The notes beneath the pieces were generated by a model. The model was given only the letters and a program-made list of their open reading frames with translations, had not been told where the DNA came from and did no database searches. A stretch of DNA of 64,000 nt from contig CACISL010000001.1 in NCBI GenBank assembly GCA_902589305.1, forward strand, positions 1-64,000, read 5' to 3'. This DNA comes from an uncultured Pelagibacteraceae bacterium (GTDB taxonomy: Bacteria; Pseudomonadota; Alphaproteobacteria; Pelagibacterales; Pelagibacteraceae). This document shows positions 10,337 to 19,926 of this stretch, in pieces. Position 1 is the first letter of the stretch. Each line of letters starts with the position of its first letter. The translations under genes were made by a program, and so were the position numbers.

Positions 10337-11383
10337 TTAATTGAATAAATTTTGAAAATTTCTTTTTTGTCTTGTTTGCCAATGCTTACGATGAAAGGCA
10401 TCGCTTGCTATTAAGGGTAATACACTTGTTGCTTCAGCAAAAACCATTTGTTCCTTAGTCACATCAACTTTACCCCATGAGCTTGCCTCTTTTAAAGTAG
10501 AACTACTACAAGCTCCATCTCTAGTATCTGCTACAGTTATTTGAATTGCATATTTATGCATATCTACCTTTTTACCCAATAATTCCGCACAAACTACTGT
10601 ATCTTGAATAAAATTTTTAGGTACCCCACCTCCAACCATTAATAATCCTGATTGTTTTGATTTGAGTTTAATTTCAGTTATTTCCCTGAACTCTCTTATA
10701 GAGTCTATAGTGATGTGACTTTTGGGATTTTGTTCCTGATGCATTACAAGTCCAAATCCCGCTGAACTATCTGTGAATGCGGGGCAAAATATAGGAACAT
10801 TATTATCATAAGCAGTTTCAATTAATGAGTTTTTTTTCTTAGAATTTTTTTTTAAATATTTTCCAAGTACTTTAATGAATTCTCTTGAAGTATATGCTTT
10901 AGGTTTTAAAGAATTAGCAATATCACATATAGTTTTGTCACATGCTTGAAGTTCTTCCTCATCAATGTAAGTGTCATAAATCCTGTCAATATAGTTGTTT
11001 CTTAGCTCAGTATCATCTTGAAACTGAGATCCTTGATAATGCTTGAAACCCAGTGCTTCAAAAAAATCCATATCTATAATTGAGGCCCCTGTAGCCACAA
11101 TAGCATCAACCATGTTATGTTTTACTAAATCAGTGTATAGATCCATGCATCCACCTGCTGAAGTTGAACCTGCCAAGGTTAAAAAAATTGAACAATCTTT
11201 GTCTGAAAGCATTTCATTATAAATAGCTGCCGCTCTAGCGGTATCTCTAGAAGTGAAAGACATTTTACTCATACCATCAACAATCTTACGAGCATCAAAA
11301 GATTTGATATCGATATGTTCAACTGGGGAATTAAGTAGAGATTTTTTATTGTGTCCGATATTCGAACTATTTTTTTTATTCAT
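10337..11383 (-). CDS. Deoxyhypusine-synthase family protein (likely polyamine aminobutyl transferase)
   Basis: A 348-residue homologue of eukaryotic/archaeal deoxyhypusine synthase. Visible family features are the NAD-contacting AGSTSAGGC loop (about 67-75), VGGGVPKNF (about 250), the TVADTRDGACS segment, and ASSWGKV, whose lysine matches the catalytic imine-forming lysine of the eukaryotic enzyme. Bacteria have no eIF5A, so the substrate must differ. Position between an ornithine-type decarboxylase and aguBA suggests it joins an aminobutyl group to putrescine or agmatine, giving homospermidine or a related polyamine; that is inference. The start overlaps the decarboxylase stop (TAATG). Confidence 0.85.
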   Translation of the reverse strand: MNKKNSSNIGHNKKSLLNSPVEHIDIKSFDARKIVDGMSKMSFTSRDTARAAAIYNEMLSDKDCSIFLTLAGSTSAGGCMDLYTDLVKHNMVDAIVATGASIIDMDFFEALGFKHYQGSQFQDDTELRNNYIDRIYDTYIDEEELQACDKTICDIANSLKPKAYTSREFIKVLGKYLKKNSKKKNSLIETAYDNNVPIFCPAFTDSSAGFGLVMHQEQNPKSHITIDSIREFREITEIKLKSKQSGLLMVGGGVPKNFIQDTVVCAELLGKKVDMHKYAIQITVADTRDGACSSSTLKEASSWGKVDVTKEQMVFAEATSVLPLIASDAFHRKHWQTRQKRNFQNLFN

Positions 11384-12564
11384 TAAGCTACTAAAGAACC
11401 AACTTTATCATTTGCATTATCGTACATAGATATAATTGGTTTGTCACTTAATTCGTGTATATCATTTGAGTAAAAACCGTTGAAGTTTGTTCTGAAAGTA
11501 AGACTATAAGCTCCAAGCTGACCTAGCTCTATATAGTCACCTTCTTTAATATTATTTGGTAACAAAAAAGGTCCTTTCATATAATCTAATCCATCACAAG
11601 TAGGTCCAAAAAAACTAAAAGCAGTAAGTTTTTTTGACTGAACTCTTCCGCTTGTAATCATCTTTGATGGTAAAACAAAGTTTGGTGCCCCAGCATCAAA
11701 TAAAGATCCATATGTCCCGTCATTTATGTACAAGCTATTTTTTTTTCTTAAAATAACTTTAACAATTGTAGATCCACTTTCCGCCACAAGAGATCTTCCT
11801 GGTTCACATATGATTTCTGGTAATTTATTTAACTTCAAATTACTTAGCTCTTTTTTAATTTCTTCCATATAATTAATTAATGGTTCAGGATTAAGATCAG
11901 GATATATAGATGGGAATCCTCCACCAACATTAATTGTATTAGGTACTATTTTTGTTTTTTTAATTATATTTCCGATTTCACGAATTCCTTTTGAGTAAGA
12001 AATTTTATGCATACATTGAGAGCCAACGTGGAAACTTATTCCAAGTTTTTTTGAATGTTCCTTACATAATCTTACTAATCCTAAAGCTTCAGAAGGAAGT
12101 GCTCCAAATTTTCTTGAAAGATCTATTTCTGCGTGTTCATTTGAAATTGCAATTCTTACAAACAACTCTAAATTTTTTGCTTGATTAGTAGCCTCTAGAA
12201 TTTTCCGCAACTCATCTTTGCTATCAAGAGAGAAACTTTTAACTCCGTAATTAAAGTAAGCCGACGATATACTCTCTTTACTTTTAATAGTATGCATAAA
12301 ATGCAACTTCACATCTGGTTTAATTTTATTAAGAAGTTTTATTTCATTTAGAGAGGCAACATCAAATTCATTAATACCATTAGCAATAATTTGTTTGATG
12401 ATTTTTTCGTTTGGATTTGTTTTAACAGCGTAGAGTATCTTTCCTGGAAAATTTTCTTTAAAAAATTTAACAGATTTTTTAATCTCATTAAGCCGTAAAC
12501 AATATACGGGGTAATCTGGTTGTAATGAGTTAACTAGTTCGTTAACTGTTTTAAATTTTCCCAT
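11383..12564 (-). CDS. Ornithine (or lysine) decarboxylase, alanine-racemase-fold PLP enzyme
   Basis: About 393 residues from the preferred ATG at 12564 (MGKFKTVNELVN); a start 30 bp upstream is open but unconserved. PLP lysine is in ILYAVKTNP (about 48-52), then HVGSQC (about 181-186), GGGFPSIYP, EPGRSLVAESG, and the substrate-loop GPTCDGLDYMKGPF and GQLGAYS near the C-terminus. These are marks of the group-IV ornithine/lysine decarboxylases. It feeds putrescine or cadaverine into the operon's later steps. First gene of a leftward four-gene operon. Ornithine is the likelier substrate, but specificity cannot be read with certainty. Confidence 0.88.
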   Translation of the reverse strand: MGKFKTVNELVNSLQPDYPVYCLRLNEIKKSVKFFKENFPGKILYAVKTNPNEKIIKQIIANGINEFDVASLNEIKLLNKIKPDVKLHFMHTIKSKESISSAYFNYGVKSFSLDSKDELRKILEATNQAKNLELFVRIAISNEHAEIDLSRKFGALPSEALGLVRLCKEHSKKLGISFHVGSQCMHKISYSKGIREIGNIIKKTKIVPNTINVGGGFPSIYPDLNPEPLINYMEEIKKELSNLKLNKLPEIICEPGRSLVAESGSTIVKVILRKKNSLYINDGTYGSLFDAGAPNFVLPSKMITSGRVQSKKLTAFSFFGPTCDGLDYMKGPFLLPNNIKEGDYIELGQLGAYSLTFRTNFNGFYSNDIHELSDKPIISMYDNANDKVGSLVA

Positions 12565-12615
12565 TTCATGTGTCCCTCGCGTTAAATTACACAAAGATTT
12601 TTTAAAAAATTTAAT

Positions 12616-12654
12616 AAAAAAAACCTTATTTATTTCGCGTTTAAGGTTTTTTTT
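12616..12654. promoter_or_regulatory. 13-bp hairpin in the divergent decarboxylase-regA gap
   Basis: A perfect inverted repeat pairs eight A plus CCTTA (12616-12628) with TAAGG plus eight T (12642-12654), around a 13-nt loop containing CGCG. Read rightward it has the form of an intrinsic terminator, yet no rightward gene precedes it; it lies in the shared leader of two divergent genes. It may attenuate regA or form part of an operator. Function is inferred from form alone. Confidence 0.45.
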
Positions 12655-12725
12655 ACTTTATGTAAAGAAAAAAAGGACATTTTTGTCGTGTTGAAATTTT
12701 GTCAACAGCACCCATATGTCTGTAT

Positions 12726-13298
12726 ATGAGGTCACAAAAAAACGTTCCAGAGCAGCTAAAATTAGTCGACTTTGCTGATAAATCGCTATTAATCCTTGAT
12801 GATGACGATCCATTAAGAGGAAGGCTTGCTAGAGCAATGGAAAAGAAGGGATTTCAGGTCAAAGAGGCTAAATCAGTAGCAGAGGGTCTGAATATAGCTA
12901 AATCAGCACCAACAGCATTTGCGGTGGTAGATTTGAGACTTGATGATGGAAATGGTTTGGACGTAGTGAGAGAACTCTCAAAAAATAAAAAAGACTGCAG
13001 AATTGTGATGTTAACCGGCTACGGGAATCTACCTACAGCTGTAGCTGCGGTTAAAGAAGGTGCAATAGATTACATAGCTAAACCAGTTGATGCCGACGAC
13101 GTTGAGGCAGCTCTATTAGCTTCTCCAGAATCAAAAGCAAAGCCTCCTGAAAATCCAATGTCAGCAGATAGAGTGAAATGGGAACATATCCACCGAGTTT
13201 TTGAATTATGTAATAGAAATGTCTCCGAAACAGCTCGAAGACTTAAAATGCATAGAAGAACACTGCAAAGAATTCTCTCTAAAAGATCTCCAAGATAA
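12726..13298 (+). CDS. regA: Response regulator RegA/PrrA
   Basis: Redox response regulator of the RegB/RegA system. The receiver domain has the acidic pocket LLILDDDDP, phospho-acceptor Asp in FAVVDLRLDDG, Thr in VMLTGYG and Lys in IAKPVD. After a proline-rich linker (KAKPPENP) comes the Fis-type helix-turn-helix NVSETARRLKMHRRTLQRILSKRSPR, nearly invariant in RegA proteins. I place the start at the in-frame ATG 12726 (190 residues); a TTG at 12699 would add nine residues and has no better ribosome-binding site. Monocistronic, divergent from the polyamine operon and convergent with bioY. Confidence 0.93.
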   Translation: MRSQKNVPEQLKLVDFADKSLLILDDDDPLRGRLARAMEKKGFQVKEAKSVAEGLNIAKSAPTAFAVVDLRLDDGNGLDVVRELSKNKKDCRIVMLTGYGNLPTAVAAVKEGAIDYIAKPVDADDVEAALLASPESKAKPPENPMSADRVKWEHIHRVFELCNRNVSETARRLKMHRRTLQRILSKRSPR

Positions 13299-13299
13299 C

Positions 13300-13851
13300 T
13301 TAAATAAATTTTCTAAATTTTCTGATTTGATTTATTGCTAGTGTTGCAATTAGAATTTTAAATAACTCTGCTAACAAGAAAGGTTGTGCTCCCAACTTGA
13401 ATATTGGTTTACCCCATCCTATTAAAGTACCTAGCCATAACATCCCTAATACATAAATAAAGCTAGTAGCAAAAACTAATTTAAAAAAATTCTTAAAATA
13501 ATTATTATCATAATTAAATTTTCCTGCTAAAAATCCAGCTACCACAAAACCTATCAAATAACCCATTGTTGGTCCTGTGAAGTATACTATTCCCATACCT
13601 TTTTCTGGAGTTCCTGAAAACACTGGCAAACCAATTATACCTTCGAATAAATATAAAGAAATAGTTGCCACACCAAGTTTCCATCCAAAACATATTCCTA
13701 TTAACAAGACAGTTAAAGTTTGCATTGTCATAGGCACAGGGTAAAATGGTATTTTAACTTTTGACGATATGGCTAAAAGAATGGAGCCCAATAAGGCGAT
13801 AAATATATATTTAATTATTTTTGTTTGTTTTAAACTTTTTACAAATTCCAT
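13300..13851 (-). CDS. bioY: BioY, biotin ECF-transporter substrate-binding subunit
   Basis: A 183-residue integral membrane protein with about six hydrophobic segments. The family signature is clear: IPFYPVPMTMQTLTVLL near residue 34, then GCFG-like ICFGWKLG, LYLFEGIIGLPVFSG, and GPTMGYLIGFVVAGFLAG. BioY captures biotin at the inner membrane, often with the shared EcfA/EcfT energising module, which is not present here, so it may work alone or with a distant module. It ends 2 bp from the end of regA on the other strand. Confidence 0.93.
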   Translation of the reverse strand: MEFVKSLKQTKIIKYIFIALLGSILLAISSKVKIPFYPVPMTMQTLTVLLIGICFGWKLGVATISLYLFEGIIGLPVFSGTPEKGMGIVYFTGPTMGYLIGFVVAGFLAGKFNYDNNYFKNFFKLVFATSFIYVLGMLWLGTLIGWGKPIFKLGAQPFLLAELFKILIATLAINQIRKFRKFI

Positions 13852-13882
13852 TTAATTAATTTAACTTTTTTTTTATTAAAAT

Positions 13883-14812
13883 CTAGTGTTTTGTTAATTG
13901 AACAAAAACATCTTCTAAATCACCATCTTCTGTTGAAATATCCTCAATTTTGATATTATTTTCATTTAAATAATTGATTATTTCCCCAAAATCGAGTGAG
14001 TTTTTTTCATAAGTAACTAATATTGAATTTTTAGAGTTTATTTTAAAATTTATATCTTTCATCATTAAATTCTTATTTAACTCAATATTTTTAACTTTAA
14101 AATTTATTTTTTTAGTTTTAATTCTCTCAAGTAATTTTTCGGTGGTATCTAAAGCAACTAAATTTCCTTTATTGATTATAGCTATTCTATCGCACATTTC
14201 CTGTGCTTCAATCAGATAGTGTGTGGTTAATATTATTGTTACTCCTTCTTTGTTTAGAGCTTTTACATTTTCCCAAAGATTATTTCTAAGTTCTACATCA
14301 ACACCTGCTGTAGGCTCATCTAAAATTAAAATTGGAGGTTGATGAACCATAGCCTTTGCTATAAGCAATCTTCTCTTCATTCCGCCCGATAAGCTTCTGG
14401 AGTATGCGTTAGCTTTATCTTGAAGAGAAACCATCTTTAATATTAAATCAGTTATACGGTTCTCTTTAGAAATACCGTAAAGTCCGGCCTGAAGTTCAAG
14501 AAGTTTTTTTGGACTAAAAAAAGCATCTAAGTTTACTTCCTGTGGGACTATCCCCACAGACGCTCTAACTTGACGAGGATTTTGATCTAAATCAAATCCC
14601 CATACATTTACTTTTCCACTAGTTTTAATAACTGTGCCTCCTAGAATACTTAAAAACGTTGTCTTGCCCGCCCCATTCGGTCCTAATAATCCAAATACTT
14701 CACCTTGTCTGACTTCAAAACTTAAATCATTTAAAGCTTTATTATGTTTTTTGGTTTTAGGACTAGAATAAACCTTTGTTAGATTTTCAACAGCTAGGGC
14801 AAATTTATTCAT
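13883..14812 (-). CDS. ABC-2-type transporter ATP-binding protein
   Basis: A 309-residue ABC ATPase: Walker A GLLGPNGAGKTTFLSIL (about 42-58), signature SRSLSGGMKRRLLIAKAM (about 137-154), Walker B ILILDEPTAGVDVELR (about 160-175) and switch histidine in TTHYLIEAQ. The C-terminal 80 residues are a DrrA/CcmA-like extension. This type works with an ABC-2 membrane permease exporting drugs, lipids or polysaccharide, but no permease gene is adjacent; bioY is downstream and polA divergent. Substrate unknown. Confidence 0.88.
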   Translation of the reverse strand: MNKFALAVENLTKVYSSPKTKKHNKALNDLSFEVRQGEVFGLLGPNGAGKTTFLSILGGTVIKTSGKVNVWGFDLDQNPRQVRASVGIVPQEVNLDAFFSPKKLLELQAGLYGISKENRITDLILKMVSLQDKANAYSRSLSGGMKRRLLIAKAMVHQPPILILDEPTAGVDVELRNNLWENVKALNKEGVTIILTTHYLIEAQEMCDRIAIINKGNLVALDTTEKLLERIKTKKINFKVKNIELNKNLMMKDINFKINSKNSILVTYEKNSLDFGEIINYLNENNIKIEDISTEDGDLEDVFVQLTKH

Positions 14813-14854
14813 ACTTTTTTATAATTCATCAAGATTTCAATGTAATATGTATAT

Positions 14855-17620
14855 ATGAGTTCAATAAAAAAAACAGATCATTTTTATTTGGTAGATGGAT
14901 CTGGATATATTTTTCGCGCTTATTATGCTCTTCCTCCTCTTTCAAGAAAAAGTGACGGTCTTCCAACTGGTGCGGTTAGTGGTTTCTGTTCTATGCTTTT
15001 TAAATTATTAGAGGATGCTAGATCAGACGATTCTAAAAATAAACCAACACATTTTGCAGTAATATTTGACTCTGCAAGAAAAAATTTTAGAAACGAAATT
15101 TACAGTGAATATAAAGCGAACAGAGCAGAAGCACCTGACGATTTAGCACCTCAATTTGAGTACATCAGAAAATCTGTTGAAGCTTTTAACTTACCGTCTA
15201 TTGAACTTTTAAATTATGAAGCAGATGATCTCATAGCTACTTATGCAAAAAAAATTACTGAAGCTGGTGCAAAGGTTACCGTGATATCGTCGGATAAAGA
15301 TTTAATGCAGTTAGTATCAAATAAAGTCAGACTATTCGATCCTATGAAAAGTAAAGTTATAGGCGAAAAAGATGTAATTGAAAAATTTGGAGTTAAACCA
15401 AGTCAAGTAATCGACGTGCAATCACTTGCTGGTGATAGTTCAGATAATGTGCCTGGAGTTCCTGGTATTGGAGTTAAAACAGCAGCAGAACTTATAAATA
15501 AATATAAAACCTTAGAAAATTTATTAAAGAAGGCATCAGAAATACCTCAGAACAAAAGACGGGAAACCCTATTGTCTAACAAAGATAAAGCTATGATTAG
15601 TAAGCAATTAGTAACTTTAAAAAATGATGTTCCACTTAGAAATGATGCTGCTGACTTTATTATTAAAGATATTAATAAAGATAAACTATACGATTTTTTA
15701 AGAGACATGGAATTTAATAGATTGTTGAGCCAGGCAATTAATTTTTATGGAGAACCTGGAAGCAAAGATTTTAATGAGAAAAATCCTGTAAAAAAAAAAA
15801 ATAAGATAAATACTAAGACCTACAAAACTATTTTCTTAGAGAAACAACTGGTTGAATTAATAAAAAAATTAAATGAAAGATCAGTTATAGCAGTTGATAC
15901 TGAAACCTCATCCTTAAATCCCCAAGAAGCAGATCTTGTTGGCATATCGTTATGTTATGAGGCTAACGAAGCTTTCTATATCCCGGTAGGTCATACAGAA
16001 AAAACGGAATTAAAAAAGGATATTGTTTTGAAGAAACTTAAACCACTTTTAGAAGACCCAAGTATAAAAAAAATTGGCCAAAATATAAAATATGATTTTA
16101 TAATATTTAAAAACCACGGCATCGAACTAAGCTCGGTGGAAGACACGATGTTACTTTCGTACACACTGGACGCGGGAAATAATAGACATAATATGGACAC
16201 GTTATCTGAATTACATCTTGGTCATAAAACCATATCTTATAAAGATTTGGTAGGAACTGGAAAAAAGCAGTTAAATTTTTCAGAAGTAGATCTTAAATCA
16301 GCCACTGAATATGCTGCTGAGGATGCAGATATAACGTTAAGATTATATGAGGTTTTATCTGAGAGAGTATTTAAGGAAAAGTTAGAAAAAATTTATGAGG
16401 AATTTGAAAAACCAATGATAAAAATTCTCTCAAAACTAGAGTCGAGTGGTGTTAAAGTTGATGATGCTTACCTTAAAAAACTTTCAAAAAAATTTGAGGA
16501 AAGATTAATAACTATTGAAAAAGAAATTTATAAAATATCGGGTAAAAAATTTAATATCGGATCGCCAAAACAATTAGGAGAAATTATTTATAATGACTTA
16601 AAGATAGCAAAATTGAAAAAAACTAAGAAAGGAAGTTTAGCTACGAGCGCAAAGATTTTAGAGGACTTAGCATTAACTGGACATAAATTTCCTAATTTAG
16701 TTTTAGAATGGCGCCAAGTTTCAAAATTAAAAAGTACTTATACAGATGCTTTGCAAGACCATATAAGTAAAAAAACAAAAAGAGTGCATACTTCTTTTTT
16801 ACTAGCTGCAACTAATACCGGTAGGTTAGCTTCGAGTGATCCTAATTTACAAAATATTCCTATTAAAACTCTAGATGGCAAAGAGATAAGAAAAGCCTTT
16901 GTGGCAGATAAAAATAATTTACTTATCTCAGCGGATTATAATCAAATAGAAATGAGAATTCTTGCTGATATTGCAGATGTAAAAGAATTAAAGAAAGCTT
17001 TTAAAAACAATCAAGATATTCACTCCTTAACAGCCAGCCAGGTTTTTGACGTTCCAATTACAAAAGTGACGGATGGTTTTAGACGAAAAGCAAAAGCAAT
17101 TAATTTTGGAATTATTTACGGGATTACACAATATGGATTGGCAAAACAAATATCAGTGTCAAATGAAGAAGCTCAAAGTTTTATTAATTCATATTTTAAA
17201 AAATTTCCTGAGATAAAAGATTATATGAACACTACAATTAGAACTTGCAGGAAGCAGGGTTTTGTCACAAATATTTTTGGAAGAAGAATTCATTTAAGAG
17301 GAATTAATGATAAAAATTTTAGCGTACGAGCCTTTCAGGAAAGAGCAGCTATTAATGCTCCAATACAAGGTTCAGCTGCCGATATTATTAGATTGGCAAT
17401 GATAAAAATTGATAAGGTTCTTGAGGAAAAAAAGAAGGCAAAAATGCTTTTACAAATACATGACGAACTTATCTTTGAGTGCTTAAAAAAAGATGAGAAT
17501 GAAGTAAAGAAGATTGTAAAAGAAGCAATGACTTCAGTTTCAAGTTCAGAGCATCATATGTTTTCAATACCTCTAGAAGTAAGTATAAATTCTGGAAACA
17601 ATTGGGGAGAGGCCCATTAA
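14855..17620 (+). CDS. polA: DNA polymerase I
   Basis: A 921-residue three-domain polymerase. The 5'-3' exonuclease occupies about 1-300 (LVDGSGYIFRAYYALPP, then ADDLIATYA, SSDKDLMQLV and the helix-hairpin-helix GVPGIGVKTAAELI). The 3'-5' exonuclease keeps its DEDDy residues (VDTETSSL, NIKYD, EYAAEDADITL), so proofreading should be active. The polymerase keeps SADYNQIEMRILA, RRKAKAINFGIIYG and QIHDELIFE. It is preceded by 42 bp shared with the divergent ABC ATPase gene and followed by chvI. Confidence 0.97.
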   Translation: MSSIKKTDHFYLVDGSGYIFRAYYALPPLSRKSDGLPTGAVSGFCSMLFKLLEDARSDDSKNKPTHFAVIFDSARKNFRNEIYSEYKANRAEAPDDLAPQFEYIRKSVEAFNLPSIELLNYEADDLIATYAKKITEAGAKVTVISSDKDLMQLVSNKVRLFDPMKSKVIGEKDVIEKFGVKPSQVIDVQSLAGDSSDNVPGVPGIGVKTAAELINKYKTLENLLKKASEIPQNKRRETLLSNKDKAMISKQLVTLKNDVPLRNDAADFIIKDINKDKLYDFLRDMEFNRLLSQAINFYGEPGSKDFNEKNPVKKKNKINTKTYKTIFLEKQLVELIKKLNERSVIAVDTETSSLNPQEADLVGISLCYEANEAFYIPVGHTEKTELKKDIVLKKLKPLLEDPSIKKIGQNIKYDFIIFKNHGIELSSVEDTMLLSYTLDAGNNRHNMDTLSELHLGHKTISYKDLVGTGKKQLNFSEVDLKSATEYAAEDADITLRLYEVLSERVFKEKLEKIYEEFEKPMIKILSKLESSGVKVDDAYLKKLSKKFEERLITIEKEIYKISGKKFNIGSPKQLGEIIYNDLKIAKLKKTKKGSLATSAKILEDLALTGHKFPNLVLEWRQVSKLKSTYTDALQDHISKKTKRVHTSFLLAATNTGRLASSDPNLQNIPIKTLDGKEIRKAFVADKNNLLISADYNQIEMRILADIADVKELKKAFKNNQDIHSLTASQVFDVPITKVTDGFRRKAKAINFGIIYGITQYGLAKQISVSNEEAQSFINSYFKKFPEIKDYMNTTIRTCRKQGFVTNIFGRRIHLRGINDKNFSVRAFQERAAINAPIQGSAADIIRLAMIKIDKVLEEKKKAKMLLQIHDELIFECLKKDENEVKKIVKEAMTSVSSSEHHMFSIPLEVSINSGNNWGEAH

Positions 17621-17659
17621 ACGCCTAAATTTTGACAACATAATCAAGAGAATAAAATT

Positions 17660-18358
17660 ATGACTCAAACAATAGCCTTAGTAGATGATGATAGAAATAT
17701 ACTAACCAGCATAAGTATAGCTTTGGAAAGAGAGGGATTTAAAGTTCAAACTTATATTGATGGAGAGTCTGCTTTAATAGGATTAACTAGAAATCCACCT
17801 GACCTAGCAATTTTAGATATCAAAATGCCAAGGATGGATGGAGAAGAATTGCTTAAAAAACTTAAAAAAAAAATGTCAATTCCAATAATCTTTTTAACAT
17901 CAAAAGATGATGAAGTAGATGAACTGCTCGGTTTGAAATTGGGCGCTGATGATTTTGTTAAAAAATCTGGTGGTTTTTCTACAAAAGTTTTAATTGAAAG
18001 AATAAGAGTACAACTAAGAAAAAAAACTAATACTGTCGATGACACAAAAAATATTATTAGTCACGGTAAATTAAAATTGGACCCTGCTCAATTAGAGTGT
18101 GAATGGAACGGAAAAGCTTTACCTGATAAGCTGACTACTACGGAATTTTTAATAGTTAAAGAGTTAGCAAAAAGACCAGGGGTTATAAAAGAAAGAGCTC
18201 ATTTAATGGACATAGCGTATAAGGAAAATACTGAAATTGAGGATAGAACAATTGATAGTCACGTAAAAAGAATAAGAAAAAAGTTTAAAAAGGTTGATGA
18301 AAAGTTTTCTGCAATTGAAACTAGATATGGAAGTGGGTATAGATGGAATGTTAGCTAA
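17660..18358 (+). CDS. chvI: Response regulator ChvI (OmpR family)
   Basis: A 232-residue regulator with an N-terminal receiver (ALVDDDRNI, phosphorylated Asp in LAILDIKMPRMDG, Thr in FLTSKDD, Lys in FVKKSGG) and a C-terminal winged helix (ERAHLMDIAYKE, RTIDSHVKRIRKKF, TRYGSGYRW). The receiver resembles ChvI, which with ChvG controls envelope and acid responses in alphaproteobacteria. The stop overlaps the chvG start by one base (TAATG), giving translational coupling. Starts 39 bp after polA. Confidence 0.9.
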   Translation: MTQTIALVDDDRNILTSISIALEREGFKVQTYIDGESALIGLTRNPPDLAILDIKMPRMDGEELLKKLKKKMSIPIIFLTSKDDEVDELLGLKLGADDFVKKSGGFSTKVLIERIRVQLRKKTNTVDDTKNIISHGKLKLDPAQLECEWNGKALPDKLTTTEFLIVKELAKRPGVIKERAHLMDIAYKENTEIEDRTIDSHVKRIRKKFKKVDEKFSAIETRYGSGYRWNVS

Positions 18359-19878
18359 TGAAACAAAAAAAATCAGCGTCTATACTAAAGAAGTTTTTAA
18401 TAATTAATCTTACAGTCTTTTCAGTTCTAGGACTTTTTACAATTATATACCTTGAAGCAATTCAGCCGACCTTAGTAAAAGAAAGATCGGAGAGCCACAA
18501 AATAGTTATAAATAATACCAAGGATAATCTTGAGAGACTTAATATAGACTATACGAAAGAGGGAATCAGAGATTTCTTACTTTCTACAAGATTTTTATTT
18601 CAAAGCTTAGACCGCGTTCAATTTTATGATTTACCAGGAAACCTTATTGGGGACACAAATATTTTAGATTTGGATCAAAGTGTTTTTACAGGATCAGATA
18701 TTATTTTTGAGGAAGCATTGGGAGGTGAAAGAATTATACCAGAGATTGAAGAAAGACTTGAAGACGAAGAAGTAGATGAAATTAAAGATATTATTACAAA
18801 TAAGTATAATGACGAAATAATGACTCTCACTAACGACGAAAAAAATAATTTTTTTGTAAGCACACTTAGTAAAATAAAATTCCAAAATCAAGATATCGGA
18901 TATATTTTAGTGTCTGAGCAAGCAAATGACATAACTACCGCTGTAAAAGAGAGAAAAGCATTTATAATAAGAACAATGATTGCTGTTGTAATTGTGATTT
19001 TAATCTTCTCTCTATTTTTAAATAAATATATTTTAAAACCAATCGGTATTTTGGTTAAATTTAGTGATGGAATTAAAAAAAAATCTAATCAAACAATTGA
19101 TATAAATAAAGTTTTTGTAAGAGATGATGAGATTGGAAAGTTAACAAAATCAATTGATGAAATGACTAAAGAATTACAACAACGAACTAATAGAGCAGAA
19201 ACATTCTCAAATGATTTAGCTCACGAGATAAGAAATCCACTTGCATCTTTAAAAAGTGCTTCAGAACTTTTAGATAAAACCACTGAAAAAAATGAAGGTG
19301 ATAAACTTTTAAAAATAATAAATCATGATGTCGAACGCATAGAAAGATTATTGACCGATTATACTCAGATGCTAAAAGACGAAGCATCTTTATCTCGTGA
19401 GAAAATGAGTAAAATAAATTTGGTTGAAATTATTAATAGTGTAGTAGAAGATTTTAACCAAGACCTTGTTAATCAAAATAAAAAAATTGAAATAATAGTA
19501 GAAAATAAAATTAAAAGTAAAAATGGAAATTTCATATTTGGCATAAGCAATAGATTAGAGCAAGTGATTGCAAACCTTTTAGATAATTCTATTTCCTTTA
19601 GTCAGGAAAATCAAAAAATTCAGGTTGTCCTAGAAGAAACTTCAAATAATTTATTACTATCAGTAAAAGATGAGGGACCTGGTTTTACTGAAACATCGCC
19701 TCAGAAAATTTTCAAAAGGTTTTACAGTAATAGGCCTACTAGTTTTGGAAAGCATTCAGGTCTAGGCTTGAATATTGTAAAAAATATTGTTCAATTACAT
19801 AAAGGCACAATAGCAGCTTCAAATAGGCTAAATGCAAAAGGAGCACAGGTTGAGGTTTTACTTCCTAAATTGTCCTAA
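18358..19878 (+). CDS. chvG: Sensor histidine kinase ChvG
   Basis: A 506-residue kinase: one N-terminal membrane helix (about 10-31), a periplasmic domain with a strongly acidic stretch (about 125-145), a second membrane helix (about 202-222), HAMP, H-box FSNDLAHEIRNPLASLKSA with the phosphorylated His near 285, and ATP-binding motifs NLLDNSISFS, DEGPGF and GLGLNIVKNIV. Partner of ChvI. In rhizobia chvG is followed by hprK and PTS genes and then ahcY; here ahcY follows directly, so the PTS block is absent at this site. Confidence 0.9.
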   Translation: MKQKKSASILKKFLIINLTVFSVLGLFTIIYLEAIQPTLVKERSESHKIVINNTKDNLERLNIDYTKEGIRDFLLSTRFLFQSLDRVQFYDLPGNLIGDTNILDLDQSVFTGSDIIFEEALGGERIIPEIEERLEDEEVDEIKDIITNKYNDEIMTLTNDEKNNFFVSTLSKIKFQNQDIGYILVSEQANDITTAVKERKAFIIRTMIAVVIVILIFSLFLNKYILKPIGILVKFSDGIKKKSNQTIDINKVFVRDDEIGKLTKSIDEMTKELQQRTNRAETFSNDLAHEIRNPLASLKSASELLDKTTEKNEGDKLLKIINHDVERIERLLTDYTQMLKDEASLSREKMSKINLVEIINSVVEDFNQDLVNQNKKIEIIVENKIKSKNGNFIFGISNRLEQVIANLLDNSISFSQENQKIQVVLEETSNNLLLSVKDEGPGFTETSPQKIFKRFYSNRPTSFGKHSGLGLNIVKNIVQLHKGTIAASNRLNAKGAQVEVLLPKLS

Positions 19879-19926
19879 GATTATTTCTTGCTATGGTTTA
19901 TTTATGTTGATAATAACTCCTTCAAT

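Noticed and set aside
11991-12188. Frame on the plus strand inside the decarboxylase gene
   Set aside because: It is antisense to a conserved PLP enzyme and its translation has no family features.
19879-19926. SAH or SAM riboswitch before ahcY
   Set aside because: The gap from chvG is only 48 bp with no paired elements, too short for these aptamers.
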